Shown: piece by piece, positions 33,209-42,985 of the stretch
How positions within the stretch are numbered: position 1 is the first letter of the stretch
Layout of the letters: every line of letters starts with the position of its first letter
Assembly: GCA_002480495.1 (NCBI GenBank)
Contig: DLCG01000017.1
Coordinates: 186,473-250,472, forward strand
Length of the DNA stretch: 64,000 bases
Direction of reading: 5' to 3'
DNA from: Rhodobiaceae bacterium UBA7804
GTDB taxonomy: Bacteria; Pseudomonadota; Alphaproteobacteria; Parvibaculales; Parvibaculaceae
The notes under the pieces: model-generated
Seen by the model: the letters and a program-made list of their open reading frames with translations, nothing else
Database searches by the model: none
What the model was told of the DNA's origin: nothing
Program-made: the position numbers and the translations under genes

Positions 33209-35566
33209 TTAGTGGCCGCGCATCACCGCGCGCGCTTCCTCTTCGGAGAGCGGCTCGCGCTTCAGCGGCCAGATATACTCGAATACCGCGACGAGCGCCG
33301 GAAGGAGCGTCACCGCACCGATCATGTTCACGAGGAACATGAAGGTGAGGAGCAGACCCATATCCGCCTGGAACTTCAGCGCGGAGAAGGCCCAGGTGCT
33401 CACGCCGATGGCAAGCGTGCCGCCGGTGAACATGGTCGCGGAGCCGACATCGTAGAGAGCCTGCAGATAGGCTTCGTGCGGCGTCTTGCCCATGCGCATG
33501 TAGCGCTGCATGCGGTTGTACTCGTAGATGCCGTAGTCGACGCCGATACCCACGGCAATGGCAAGCACGGGCAAAGTCGAGATCTTGAGGCCGATACCCG
33601 CCGCCGTGAGGAACCAGTCGCCGATGATGGTCGACAGGATCAGCGGAAGCACGCAGCAAAGCGCGCCGCGCCATTCGCGGTAGGTCAGGATCACAAGCGT
33701 CATCACGACCGCGTACACATAGAGGAGCATCGGGAGCTCGGACTTGTGCACGATCTCGTTGGTCGCGGCCACGATCGGCACGTTACCCGTACCGATACGC
33801 AGGTTCAGACCGTCGTACTTGTTGTTGGCGATGTGGTCCTCAAGCTCCGCCACGACATGCTTGACCGTTCCGGCCTTGGTGTCCTTGACGAAGATCGCGA
33901 TCGCAGCCGTGGAGCAATCCGTGTTCACGATGCCGGACGAGCTGGAGATGCTCGACGTGGCCTGCGCAAGCGCGGCGGAGTTGCGCGGCAGGTTCTGCCA
34001 CTTCGGATTTCCTTCCTGCCACATGCTGTTGATCTTGCGGGCAAGCACGGGAAGGCTGATGACCGACTGCACGCCATCCACATTGCGCATGTGCCAGCTG
34101 AACTTCTCGAGATAGTGCATCTTGCCGTAGTCGATGCAGACGACGCTGTCCGACTCGACGATAACGGTGAGAACATTCAGGCCAAGCGCGAACTTGTCGG
34201 CGATATAGCGGCTGTCCTGATTGTAGCGGGCATCCGGCCAGAGTTCGCCCGCACCCGCATGCACGTCGCCGATCTGCTTGTCGCGCGCTTCGTAGAAGCC
34301 GACGGCACCGATGACGAAGCAGACGAAGACGAAGGGGAAGGCAAGCCCGGGCTTGGCAAGGGTCGAGAGCGCCGGCCAGAGCTTCGCGCGGGTCTCCATC
34401 GCCTTGCGAACCTTCGCGCCATACTCCTGTTCCGGCGGCGCGACATAGGAGACGAGCAGCGGAAGCATGATGAGGTTGGAGACGATCTTGAAGGCGATAC
34501 CGATCGAGGCCGTAACCGCGAGCTCCTGGATCATGCCGATCGGGATGATGTAGAGCGTCGCGAAGCCCGCCAGCGTCGTCAGCAGGGCGATGAGGCCCGG
34601 ACGGAGCAGGAAGGTGAAGGTCGCGCGGGCGGCCTTGTTCTTGTCGAGACCGGCGGCCATTTCCGCGCCGACCATATTGATCTGCTGCACGCCGTGGCTG
34701 ACGCCGATGGCGAAGACGAGGAACGGCACGAGCACGCCGAGCGGGTCGAGGCCGTAACCGAGAATGCGCAGAAGGCCGAACTGCCAGACCACCGAGCAGA
34801 GCGAGGCGCCGACCGTCACCGCGGTAAGAACCCACGAACGGCAGTAGAGCCAGAGCATGAAAGCGGTGAGAAGGAAGGCGACCGTGAAGAACTGCACCAC
34901 CGAGGAGGCGCCGTCCGCGATGTCGCCGGTCAGCTTGGCGAAGCCAACGATCTTTACGTCCGTATCTTCGGAAACATACTTGTCGCGCAGGTCGGTTTCG
35001 AGCTTGCGCGCCACTTCGAAGTAGTCGAGGCGCTGCTGCGTTTCCGGATTGAAGTCGAGAAGCTCGGCGCGGATCATCGCGGAGCGGAAATCGACCGACA
35101 CGAGACGCCCGACAAGGTCGGCGCGCAGCGTGTTCTGCATCACGGTGTCGATGTCCTCGGGCTCGCCTGCGAAATTCGCGGGGATGACGTCGCCCGCTTC
35201 CAGACCTTCTTCCGTGACCGCGATGAAGCGCGTGTTGGGCGTCCACAGCGAGGTAACCGTATGGCGCGCCACACCCGGGATATAGAAGAGATCCTGGGTC
35301 GCGTCGTTCAGCTTGTAGAGGAAGTCTTTCTGGAAGATGTCGCCCTTCTTGTTCTCGAGGACGACCAGAATGCGGTTACCGCCGCCGAAACTTTCCGAAT
35401 ACTCGAAGAAGGTCTCGATATAGGGGTGGCCGATCGGGAGCATCTTCGTGAAGCCGGCATCCATTTTCAGCTGGGATGCGAACACGCCCATGACCACCGT
35501 GAAGCCGAAAAGGGCCAGCAGGATGATGGCGCGCAGACCGAACACGAAATTTTCAATACGCTGCAA
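33209..35566 (-). CDS. MMPL/RND superfamily exporter
   Basis: About 785 residues. Two repeats, each with one N-terminal helix, a large periplasmic loop and five helices, mark the RND/MMPL superfamily (sterol-sensing-like half FLVFAIGVSHGVQQINMVGAEMAAG and second half VLAIAVGIGVDYGIYEYNRMQRY). This branch includes hydrophobic lipid exporters of Proteobacteria. The likely start is TTG at 35566, five bases after GGGGAGG; a GTG at 35590 is in frame but that same Shine-Dalgarno lies inside the added coding part. No partner DUF1302/DUF1329 gene is adjacent, though those often accompany this family. Substrate unknown. Confidence 0.85.
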   Translation of the reverse strand: MQRIENFVFGLRAIILLALFGFTVVMGVFASQLKMDAGFTKMLPIGHPYIETFFEYSESFGGGNRILVVLENKKGDIFQKDFLYKLNDATQDLFYIPGVARHTVTSLWTPNTRFIAVTEEGLEAGDVIPANFAGEPEDIDTVMQNTLRADLVGRLVSVDFRSAMIRAELLDFNPETQQRLDYFEVARKLETDLRDKYVSEDTDVKIVGFAKLTGDIADGASSVVQFFTVAFLLTAFMLWLYCRSWVLTAVTVGASLCSVVWQFGLLRILGYGLDPLGVLVPFLVFAIGVSHGVQQINMVGAEMAAGLDKNKAARATFTFLLRPGLIALLTTLAGFATLYIIPIGMIQELAVTASIGIAFKIVSNLIMLPLLVSYVAPPEQEYGAKVRKAMETRAKLWPALSTLAKPGLAFPFVFVCFVIGAVGFYEARDKQIGDVHAGAGELWPDARYNQDSRYIADKFALGLNVLTVIVESDSVVCIDYGKMHYLEKFSWHMRNVDGVQSVISLPVLARKINSMWQEGNPKWQNLPRNSAALAQATSSISSSSGIVNTDCSTAAIAIFVKDTKAGTVKHVVAELEDHIANNKYDGLNLRIGTGNVPIVAATNEIVHKSELPMLLYVYAVVMTLVILTYREWRGALCCVLPLILSTIIGDWFLTAAGIGLKISTLPVLAIAVGIGVDYGIYEYNRMQRYMRMGKTPHEAYLQALYDVGSATMFTGGTLAIGVSTWAFSALKFQADMGLLLTFMFLVNMIGAVTLLPALVAVFEYIWPLKREPLSEEEARAVMRGH

Positions 35567-36125
35567 AATAACCTCCCCTTGGGATCGCACTCTTTTGCAG
35601 GAGAGTGCATCGAAGGCTTGTCTATGGACGCTGGAGCTTCAGCTCTTCTTTTTCGCTCAATTTTTTGCACTGGCGGAACGGACATCGCGGTCTCGTTTTC
35701 CGACTGTGCCGGCGACCCCGAGGCTTGCGCCACACTCGCCGCTATTGTTCTTCTCGCCAGACCGCGAAAGGCCGGAACCAACGCATCCGCCGAAGCCGGT
35801 TTTCTCCGGCGGGGCGGAAATAGCGTCTTTTCGAAGAATTCGCAATCTGAACGCCCTTTCGGGCGGGCTTTCAATTATCACGACATGCCGGTTTGGCACA
35901 GCTTAATTGTCCGCCAAAAAGATGAAGAAAGGCATGTGTGGCGGGCGAAACATTGAATCTGCATCTATTGCGCGCATGATGCTCGGTAGCCGCGCCGGAG
36001 CGGGCAGCATTACTTTTGGTTAATGTGGCTCGATACTCCGTATTCGTATTCGCGCTGCGTTGACTTGCCTCAAGCAAGCGCACCGCGATCGGGGTTATAA
36101 ATGTCCGGTCAATAAAGAGGATTCC
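35567..36125. other. Long intergenic region, MMPL / HlyD divergent promoters
   Basis: About 560 bases with no convincing gene. It holds a small hairpin (CGCCC, TTTC, GGGCG at 35852-35865) and a perfect five-base inverted repeat CTTGC/GCAAG (36064-36078). The AT content rises toward 36126. ORFs here lack homology-like composition and ribosome binding sites. Confidence 0.5.
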
Positions 36126-37199
36126 ATGCCCCCCATTCTCGAGCGGCTGACTGCGGGACGGAACGCATTTCTTCTCGGCACCGCGGCCATCGTTCTTGCA
36201 GTGCTCGGTCTTTATTACTGGTTCTCTGTTCTGGGCTCCGGATTGCCGGAAGGCATCTCCGCGTCGAACGGTCGCATCGAGGCCGAACAGGTCGATGTCG
36301 CCACGAAATATGCGGGCCGTGTGGAAGAGGTCCGCGTCGACGAGGGGGACTTCGTAACCGCCGGGCAGATCCTGGCCTGGATGGACGATGCCCAGATAAA
36401 GGCGGAGATTGCTGCGGCGACAGCCGATGTCCGCCGGGCAGAGGAGCAGAAGGCCCAGGCGGAGGCGGGGATCGCCCAGCGCGAGGCCGAACTGGACCTT
36501 GCACGCCGCGAGTTGAGCCGCGCCGAGAAACTGAGCAGAAACGGCCATATCCCGACCGAAGTGCTGGACCAGCGGCGGGCGCAGGCGCGCACGGCGGAGG
36601 CCGGATTACGCACCGCGACCGCGAACCGCGCCGCCGCGGAAGCCGCGATCGAAGCGGCGCGCGCGAACCTCGCACGCCTTCGGGACATGCTGGACGACAC
36701 CGTCCTCAAGGCCCCGCGCTCCGGCCGCGTCCAGTACCGACTGGCCGAACCCGGCGAAGTGCTGGCTGCGGGAGGCCGCGTGCTGACCCTGCTCGACCTC
36801 TCCGATGTCTATATGACGATCTTCCTGCCCGCCGCCGAGGCCGGCCGTCTCGCCATCGGCGACGAGGCCCGTCTCGTGATCGATCCCATCCCCGATTACG
36901 TGATTCCCGCCCGTGTGAGCTTCGTGGCCAGCGATGCCCAGTTCACACCCAAGGCGGTCGAAACCCGCGAGGAGCGGGAGAACCTGATGTTCCGCGTGAA
37001 ACTCAGCGTCGATCCGGAACTTCTTGCCCGCGTGGAAGCGCGCGTGAAAACGGGCGTTCGAGGCATGGGTTATGTCCGCACGCTTGCCGGCACCGAATGG
37101 CCGGAGGAGCTTGCCGTGAAGCTGCCGCCGATCGCCCAGCCCCGCGACGGTGCGCCGCGAGAGGGTGAAACGGGCGAGGCAAGCGGCACGGCCGAATGA
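36126..37199 (+). CDS. HlyD family secretion protein (YhiI-like adaptor)
   Basis: A 357-residue membrane fusion protein. One N-terminal helix (FLLGTAAIVLAVLGLYYWF) anchors it. The biotinyl-lipoyl half follows with ISASNGRIEAEQVDVATKYAGRVEEVRVDEGDFVTAGQIL, then a long coiled-coil hairpin (residues about 90-185) and DTVLKAPRSGRVQYRLAEPGEVL. It is the adaptor of the exporter encoded by the next two genes. Its TGA overlaps the ATG of the ABC gene (ATGA). The substrate is not known. The layout matches the E. coli yhiI-rbbA-yhhJ cluster. Confidence 0.9.
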   Translation: MPPILERLTAGRNAFLLGTAAIVLAVLGLYYWFSVLGSGLPEGISASNGRIEAEQVDVATKYAGRVEEVRVDEGDFVTAGQILAWMDDAQIKAEIAAATADVRRAEEQKAQAEAGIAQREAELDLARRELSRAEKLSRNGHIPTEVLDQRRAQARTAEAGLRTATANRAAAEAAIEAARANLARLRDMLDDTVLKAPRSGRVQYRLAEPGEVLAAGGRVLTLLDLSDVYMTIFLPAAEAGRLAIGDEARLVIDPIPDYVIPARVSFVASDAQFTPKAVETREERENLMFRVKLSVDPELLARVEARVKTGVRGMGYVRTLAGTEWPEELAVKLPPIAQPRDGAPREGETGEASGTAE

Positions 37200-39955
37200 A
37201 CGGCGGCACGAACAACAGGGATTCCAGGGCCGCCGCAAGACTGCGCGGCCTCACGCATCGCTATGGCGAGACCTTCGCTCTCGATGACGTGACGCTCGAC
37301 ATACCCGCCGGCTGCATGGCCGGGCTGATCGGGCCGGACGGCGTCGGCAAGTCGACGCTGCTCGCGATCCTTGCCGGCGTGAGGCGTATCCAGTCGGGCG
37401 AAGTCACGGTACTCGACGGCGACATGAAGGCGCCCGCTCACCGGAGCCTCTGCCATACGCGCATCGCCTATATGCCCCAGGGCCTCGGCAAGAACCTCTA
37501 TCCGACGTTGAGCGTCGAAGAGAACCTCGATTTCTTCGGACGGCTTTTCGGCCTCGGCGCCGCGGAGCGCCGGGAGCGCATCGAGGAATTGCTGACGGCG
37601 ACGGGACTTGCGCCCTTTCCCGATCGCGCCGTGGGCGCCTTGTCCGGCGGCATGAAACAGAAGCTCGGGCTCTGCTGCGCTCTCATCCATGACCCGGACC
37701 TGCTGATCCTCGACGAGCCGACGACCGGCGTCGATCCTCTGTCGCGGCGGCAATTCTGGGAACTCATCGACACGATCCGCGCCCGCCGCCCGCATATGAG
37801 CGTGCTCGTGGCTACGGCCTATATGGAGGAGGCGGAACGCTTCGACTGGCTGGCCGCAATGGATGACGGCCGGGTGCTTGCCACGGGAGCGCCGGCGGAT
37901 ATTCGCGAGGCGGCAGGAAAGGAAACGCTCGAAGCCGCCTTCATCGGGCTGCTGCCGGAGGAAAAGCGGGCGCGCCACAAGCCGGTGCACGTACCGCCCC
38001 GCATGTCGCATGACGGCGAGCCCGCGATCGAGGCGACCGATCTGACCCGCCGCTTCGGCGACTTCGTTGCCGTCGACCGGGTGAACTTCCGCATCGAACG
38101 CGGCGAGATATTCGGCTTTCTGGGCTCGAACGGCTGCGGCAAGACGACGACGATGAAGATGCTGACTGGCCTTCTGCCGGTGAGCGAAGGCACCGCCCGG
38201 CTTTTCGGCAAGGAACTCAACGCACGGGACATGACGACGAGGCGGCGCGTCGGTTACATGTCGCAGAGCTTTTCCCTCTATGAGGAACTGACGGTTCGCC
38301 AGAACCTGGAACTGCATGCGGAACTCTTTCACATCCCGAAAGAGAGGCGCGAAGACCGCGTGCGGGAAATGCTGAAAAGCTTCGACCTGGAAGAAGTGGA
38401 AACCGCCCGGCCAGACGGGCTTCCTCTCGGTATTCGCCAGAGGCTTCAGCTCGCGGTCGCCGTCATTCACGATCCGGAAATCCTCATCCTCGACGAGCCG
38501 ACATCCGGCGTCGACCCGATCGCGCGAGACCAGTTCTGGCAGTATCTGATCGACCTGTCGCGTGAACAGGGCGTGACGATCTTCATTTCCACCCACTTCA
38601 TGAACGAGGCGGAACGCTGCGACCGGATATCCCTCATGCATGCGGGACGCGTGCTCGCCGTGGGTGAGCCGCGCGTATTGTCGCAAGAGCGCGGCGAGAC
38701 GACACTCGAGGCAGCCTTTGTCGATTATCTGCGTGAGGCGGCGGACCTGCCGGAATTCGGCACGGACGCGCAAGCGCAGACGGACGAGTTGCCCGCGCCC
38801 GTCACGGAAACGGAAGCCGGACATCGGCGCTTCTTCAGCAAACGCCGCCTCTGGGCCTATACGAGGCGCGAAGCGATGGAGCTTCTGCGCGATCCGGTCC
38901 GTCTGTCCTTCGCTCTTGTCGGCCCTCTCATCCTTCTGGTTACGCTCGGCTACGGCATCTCATTCGATGTCGAGAACATTCCATATGCGGTCTTCGACCA
39001 GGACCGCTCGCTCGAAAGCCGCACGCTGCTGCGCGAGTTCGAAGGCTCGCGCTATTTCGAGGAACGCGCCGCGATCGAGAGCGCCGCGGAGAGATACCGG
39101 CGCCTGCAGAGCGGCGATATCACGCTCGCAATCGAGATACCGGAAGGCTATGGCCGTGACCTGCTTTCGGGCCACAGTCCCGAGATATCGCTCCTTGTCG
39201 CGGGTTCGAACCCCTTTCGCGCCGAAACCGCGCTCGGCTATGGCGAGGCGATCATCGCGCGATATGCCGAGGAACAACGGCGCCTCCAGCCCATGCCCAC
39301 GGCGGAGGCCGCCTTTCATGTCGAGACACGTTTTCTTTTCAACCAGGCTTTCAAGAGCGTCTTCGCGATCGTGCCCGGCGCCTACATGCTGCTGATGATG
39401 CTCATTCCCGCGATCATGACGGCGGTGGGCGTCGTGCGCGAGAAGGAGATGGGTTCGATCGCGAATTTCCGGGCAACCCCGGTAACGCGGCTCGAGTTCC
39501 TTCTTGGAAAGCAGTTGCCCTATGTGGCTCTTGCCTTTGCGAGCTTCCTCTCGCTTCTGCTGATGGGCTTGTTTCTCTTCCGGGTTCCCGTCGAGGGGTC
39601 CCTCTCCGCACTGATAGCGGGCGCCGCACTCTATGTCGGCGCATCGACCGCCTTCGGCCTGCTCATCTCGTCTTTCGTGAGAAGCCAGATCGCCGCCCTC
39701 TTCGCGACAGCCATCGTGGCCATGACACCGACGGTGAATTTTTCCGGAATGCTGACGCCTGTCTCGACGCTGGAAGGGACCTCCCGTCACATGGGAAAGC
39801 TCTTTCCTTCTTCATGGTTTCAGGAGATCAGTTCGGGCGCCGTCACCAAGGGGTTGGGCTTTTCCGACCTCTGGCAGGCGCATATCGCGCTCGCGCTCTT
39901 CTGCATTGTGTTCCTCGCGGCGGCGCGCGTCGCCCTTCGCAAGCAGGAGAAGTGA
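37196..39955 (+). CDS. Fused double ATP-binding / ABC-2 permease protein (RbbA-like)
   Basis: A 919-residue protein with two ABC ATPase domains followed by an ABC-2 permease half. Domain 1: Walker A IGPDGVGKST, signature LSGGMKQKLGLCCALIHDP, Walker B LLILDEPTTGVDP. Domain 2: FLGSNGCGKTTTMKM and ILILDEPTSGVDP, but its signature is degenerate, reading LPLGIRQRLQLAVAVIHDP instead of LSGGQ. The last 370 residues have about six helices with a large N-terminal periplasmic loop (VRLSFALVGPLILLVTLGY). This domain order and length match RbbA/YhiH. In E. coli RbbA has been linked to ribosomes; with an HlyD adaptor and second permease on either side, an export role is the natural reading here. Confidence 0.88.
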   Translation: MNGGTNNRDSRAAARLRGLTHRYGETFALDDVTLDIPAGCMAGLIGPDGVGKSTLLAILAGVRRIQSGEVTVLDGDMKAPAHRSLCHTRIAYMPQGLGKNLYPTLSVEENLDFFGRLFGLGAAERRERIEELLTATGLAPFPDRAVGALSGGMKQKLGLCCALIHDPDLLILDEPTTGVDPLSRRQFWELIDTIRARRPHMSVLVATAYMEEAERFDWLAAMDDGRVLATGAPADIREAAGKETLEAAFIGLLPEEKRARHKPVHVPPRMSHDGEPAIEATDLTRRFGDFVAVDRVNFRIERGEIFGFLGSNGCGKTTTMKMLTGLLPVSEGTARLFGKELNARDMTTRRRVGYMSQSFSLYEELTVRQNLELHAELFHIPKERREDRVREMLKSFDLEEVETARPDGLPLGIRQRLQLAVAVIHDPEILILDEPTSGVDPIARDQFWQYLIDLSREQGVTIFISTHFMNEAERCDRISLMHAGRVLAVGEPRVLSQERGETTLEAAFVDYLREAADLPEFGTDAQAQTDELPAPVTETEAGHRRFFSKRRLWAYTRREAMELLRDPVRLSFALVGPLILLVTLGYGISFDVENIPYAVFDQDRSLESRTLLREFEGSRYFEERAAIESAAERYRRLQSGDITLAIEIPEGYGRDLLSGHSPEISLLVAGSNPFRAETALGYGEAIIARYAEEQRRLQPMPTAEAAFHVETRFLFNQAFKSVFAIVPGAYMLLMMLIPAIMTAVGVVREKEMGSIANFRATPVTRLEFLLGKQLPYVALAFASFLSLLLMGLFLFRVPVEGSLSALIAGAALYVGASTAFGLLISSFVRSQIAALFATAIVAMTPTVNFSGMLTPVSTLEGTSRHMGKLFPSSWFQEISSGAVTKGLGFSDLWQAHIALALFCIVFLAAARVALRKQEK

Positions 39956-39956
39956 C

Positions 39957-41105
39957 GTGGCGGGCGGCGGCCTTTCATCCTTGCGGCGAAGCCTGCTCAA
40001 TATCTTCCGGCTGGGCGTGAAGGAACTTCGCTCGCTGCGCTCCGATCCCGTTCTCGTCTTCCTGATCGTCTATGCTTTCTCATTCGGCATCTATGAGGTC
40101 GCTACCGGGGTGAAGTTCGAAGTCTCGAATGCATCCGTCGCGATCATCGACGAGGACCGCTCGCCGCTCTCACGGCAGATCGCGGCCGCACTTCTGCCGC
40201 CCTACTTCCAGAAAGCGGAAATCATCGGCGCGGAGGAGGCGTCCGAGGCGCTCGACTCCGGACGCTATGTCTTCATCCTCGATATTCCGCCGCATTTCGA
40301 GCGCGATCTCCTGTCCGGGAAATCCCCCACATTGCAACTCAATGTGGATGCAACGGCGATGTCGATGGCGGGGACGGGAGCAACCTACATACAAACAATC
40401 GTCACCGATGAGGTGACGCGCGCATTGCGCACGAGCGGCAAGGCGACGAGGCAGGAAGCCGAACTCGTGGCGCGCGCGCTTTTCAACCCCAATCTCGATT
40501 CCGTTCCCTTCACCTCGGTGATGGAAGTCATAAACAACATCACGCTGCTTTCCGTGATACTCGCGGGCGCGGCGCTCATCCGGGAACGCGAACACGGAAC
40601 CCTGGAGCATCTTCTCGTCATGCCCGTAACGGCAATCGAGATCATGTCGTCGAAACTCTGGGCGAACGGTCTCGTCATCGTGTTCGCGGCAACCCTCTCC
40701 CTGATCCTCGTCGTTCAGGGAATTCTGGGCGTCCGGACCTCGGGGTCGCTCGCGCTCTTCATCGCGGGTGCGCTGCTCTATCAGTTCTCGGTGACGGCGC
40801 TTGGCATCCTGCTTGCGACATTCACCAATTCGATGGCGCAATATGGCCTTCTCGTGATGCCGGTTCTCATTCTCATGCAGCTCCTGTCCGGTTCATCGAC
40901 GCCGCTCGAGAGCATGCCGGTCTGGCTGCAGAACACGATGCAGGTTTCACCTTCCACGCATTTCGTCGCCTTCTCGCAGGCGATTCTCTATCGCGGCGCG
41001 GGATTCGCGATCGTCTGGCCTCAGCTGGCCGTTATGGCGGCCATCGGCGCGGCTTTCTTTTTCATCGCACTGGGACGCTTCAGGCGAGCGATCCTGCGGG
41101 GTTGA
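39957..41105 (+). CDS. ABC-2 type permease (YhhJ-like)
   Basis: A 382-residue ABC-2 permease: a first helix (DPVLVFLIVYAFSFGIYEVA), a periplasmic domain of about 150 residues, then five helices with GAALIREREHGTLEHLLVMPVTAIEIMSSKLWAN, the conserved RE-x-E-x-GT-x-E coupling motif. It would pair with the fused permease half of the RbbA-like protein. The GTG at 39957 follows AGGAGAAG and one base after the previous stop; an ATG further upstream would overlap heavily. Confidence 0.85.
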   Translation: MAGGGLSSLRRSLLNIFRLGVKELRSLRSDPVLVFLIVYAFSFGIYEVATGVKFEVSNASVAIIDEDRSPLSRQIAAALLPPYFQKAEIIGAEEASEALDSGRYVFILDIPPHFERDLLSGKSPTLQLNVDATAMSMAGTGATYIQTIVTDEVTRALRTSGKATRQEAELVARALFNPNLDSVPFTSVMEVINNITLLSVILAGAALIREREHGTLEHLLVMPVTAIEIMSSKLWANGLVIVFAATLSLILVVQGILGVRTSGSLALFIAGALLYQFSVTALGILLATFTNSMAQYGLLVMPVLILMQLLSGSSTPLESMPVWLQNTMQVSPSTHFVAFSQAILYRGAGFAIVWPQLAVMAAIGAAFFFIALGRFRRAILRG

Positions 41106-41284
41106 TCAGGTTCACAGCCATTTGCCGGATGTGACATTTTGCAGCGCGGCAAGCTGGCCGATTCTCGTTTATCCGCACAAGTGATATGGTTTTGGGGCTG
41201 GGAGCATCAGGGGCTGACAGATCGATCGAGGGGTTCGGCCCCGCGCTATCCGGCATGAGGCAACGCATAAAAGGATAGCGTGAC

Positions 41285-42973
41285 ATGGCGGTTTCAAGCG
41301 CGCCGGGCTCGAACCTTCCCGGCACGATGACTTCGGCGGCATGGGCCGTCGCAGGGTCACTCATCGCGGGGGCGGTTCTCTCCATCATCATTGCCGCCAA
41401 GGCGGCGGACGCACCCATGGCAGCGCATGCCTGGCTCTTTGCCTTCGCCTTTCTGGCGGGCGTCATGATGCTGGGCCAGCGCCACATCAACGCCACGCAG
41501 GGCCACGCGGCCGACGACGGCACTGGCTATAATGACGGCGTTGTGAAGGCCGGTGCGATCGCGACGCTCTTCTGGGGCGTGGCGGGCTTTCTGGTCGGCG
41601 TTGTCATTGCCTTCCAGCTCGCCTTCCCGGTACTCAATTTCGACACCGAGTTCCTGAATTTCGGCCGCCTCCGTCCTTTGCATACCTCGGCGGTGATCTT
41701 CGCCTTTGGCGGCAATGCGCTGATCGCGACATCCTTCTATGTGGTCCAGCGGACCTCGCGGGCGCGCCTTGCGGGCGACGTCGCCCCCTGGTTCGTCTTC
41801 TGGGGCTACCAGCTCTTCATCGTGGTGGCGGCGACCGGCTACCTGATGGGCGTCACGCAATCCAGGGAATATGCCGAACCCGAATGGTATGCCGATATCT
41901 GGCTCACCATTGTCTGGGTCGTCTATCTCCTCGTCTTTCTCGGCACCCTGGCCAAGCGCAAGGAGCCGCATATCTACGTCGCGAACTGGTTCTACCTCGC
42001 CTTCATCGTGACCATCGCGATGCTTCATATCGGCAACAACCTCGCGATACCGGAGACGCTGACCTCGTCGAAGAGCTATGCGCTCTTCCCCGGCGTACAG
42101 GATGCGCTGATCCAGTGGTGGTACGGACATAACGCGGTGGGCTTCTTCCTGACCGCAGGCTTCCTCGGCATGATGTATTATTTCATCCCGAAGCGCGCCG
42201 AACGGCCGGTCTATTCCTACCGGCTTTCCATCGTCCATTTCTGGTCGCTGATCTTCATCTATATCTGGGCAGGCCCGCACCATCTGCACTTCACGGCGCT
42301 GCCGGACTGGGCGCAGACGCTCGGCATGACCTTTTCCATCATGCTCTGGATGCCGTCCTGGGGCGGCATGATCAACGGGCTGATGACGCTTTCGGGCGCA
42401 TGGGACAAGCTACGCACCGACCCCGTGATCCGCATGCTGGTCGTCTCGGTCGCCTTCTACGGCATGTCGACCTTCGAAGGCCCGGTGATGTCGGTGAAGG
42501 CCGTGAACTCGCTCTCGCACTATACGGACTGGACCATCGGCCATGTGCATTCCGGCGCGCTCGGCTGGGTCGGCTTCGTCTCCTTCGGCGCCGTCTACTG
42601 CCTCATTCCCTGGCTCTGGAAGCGCGAGCGCCTTTACTCGCTCGCCCTGGTGAGCTGGCATTTCTGGATCGCCACCATCGGCATCGTTCTCTACATCACC
42701 TCGATGTGGGTGTCGGGCATCCTGCAGGGCCTGATGTGGCGGGCCTATGACGCGCAGGGCTTCCTCGAATACTCCTTCGCGGAAACCGTCGAGGCGATGC
42801 ACCCCTTCTACGTCATCCGCGCGCTTGGCGGCGTTCTCTTCCTCGCCGGTGCCCTGATCATGGTCTACAACTGCTGGATGACCATCAAGGGACGCGTCCG
42901 CGAAAGCGAACCCTTGCCCGCCCCTGCGCCCGCCGCCGCCCCGGCCGGTGCGATGCCGCAACCCGCCGAGTGA
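41285..42973 (+). CDS. ccoN: cbb3-type cytochrome c oxidase subunit I
   Basis: A 562-residue catalytic subunit with about 12 helices, reducing oxygen to water at the haem b3-CuB centre. Visible metal ligands: RPLHTSAVIFAFGGN (low-spin haem histidine), WWYGHNAVGFFLT (CuB histidine), AGPHHLHF (two CuB histidines) and TIGHVHSGALGW (haem histidines). The C-terminal tail is alanine/proline rich. It opens the ccoNOQP set, followed 12 bases later by ccoO. No clear FNR/FixK box was found upstream. Confidence 0.97.
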   Translation: MAVSSAPGSNLPGTMTSAAWAVAGSLIAGAVLSIIIAAKAADAPMAAHAWLFAFAFLAGVMMLGQRHINATQGHAADDGTGYNDGVVKAGAIATLFWGVAGFLVGVVIAFQLAFPVLNFDTEFLNFGRLRPLHTSAVIFAFGGNALIATSFYVVQRTSRARLAGDVAPWFVFWGYQLFIVVAATGYLMGVTQSREYAEPEWYADIWLTIVWVVYLLVFLGTLAKRKEPHIYVANWFYLAFIVTIAMLHIGNNLAIPETLTSSKSYALFPGVQDALIQWWYGHNAVGFFLTAGFLGMMYYFIPKRAERPVYSYRLSIVHFWSLIFIYIWAGPHHLHFTALPDWAQTLGMTFSIMLWMPSWGGMINGLMTLSGAWDKLRTDPVIRMLVVSVAFYGMSTFEGPVMSVKAVNSLSHYTDWTIGHVHSGALGWVGFVSFGAVYCLIPWLWKRERLYSLALVSWHFWIATIGIVLYITSMWVSGILQGLMWRAYDAQGFLEYSFAETVEAMHPFYVIRALGGVLFLAGALIMVYNCWMTIKGRVRESEPLPAPAPAAAPAGAMPQPAE

Positions 42974-42985
42974 GGAGCAAAGGTC

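Noticed and set aside
33212..35956. A 914-residue open frame on the plus strand opposite the MMPL exporter
   Set aside because: It is a GC-driven antisense shadow: rich in Arg, His, Asp and Glu with no hydrophobic core and no family motif, while the minus-strand frame has clear RND features.
36060..36101. TTGACT and TATAAA as a sigma-70 promoter for the HlyD operon
   Set aside because: The two boxes are 30 bases apart, far from the usual 16-19.
41102..41116. Possible FNR/FixK box before ccoN
   Set aside because: Only the left half TTGAT matches; the right half (TTCAC) does not fit ATCAA, and the site overlaps the stop of the preceding gene.
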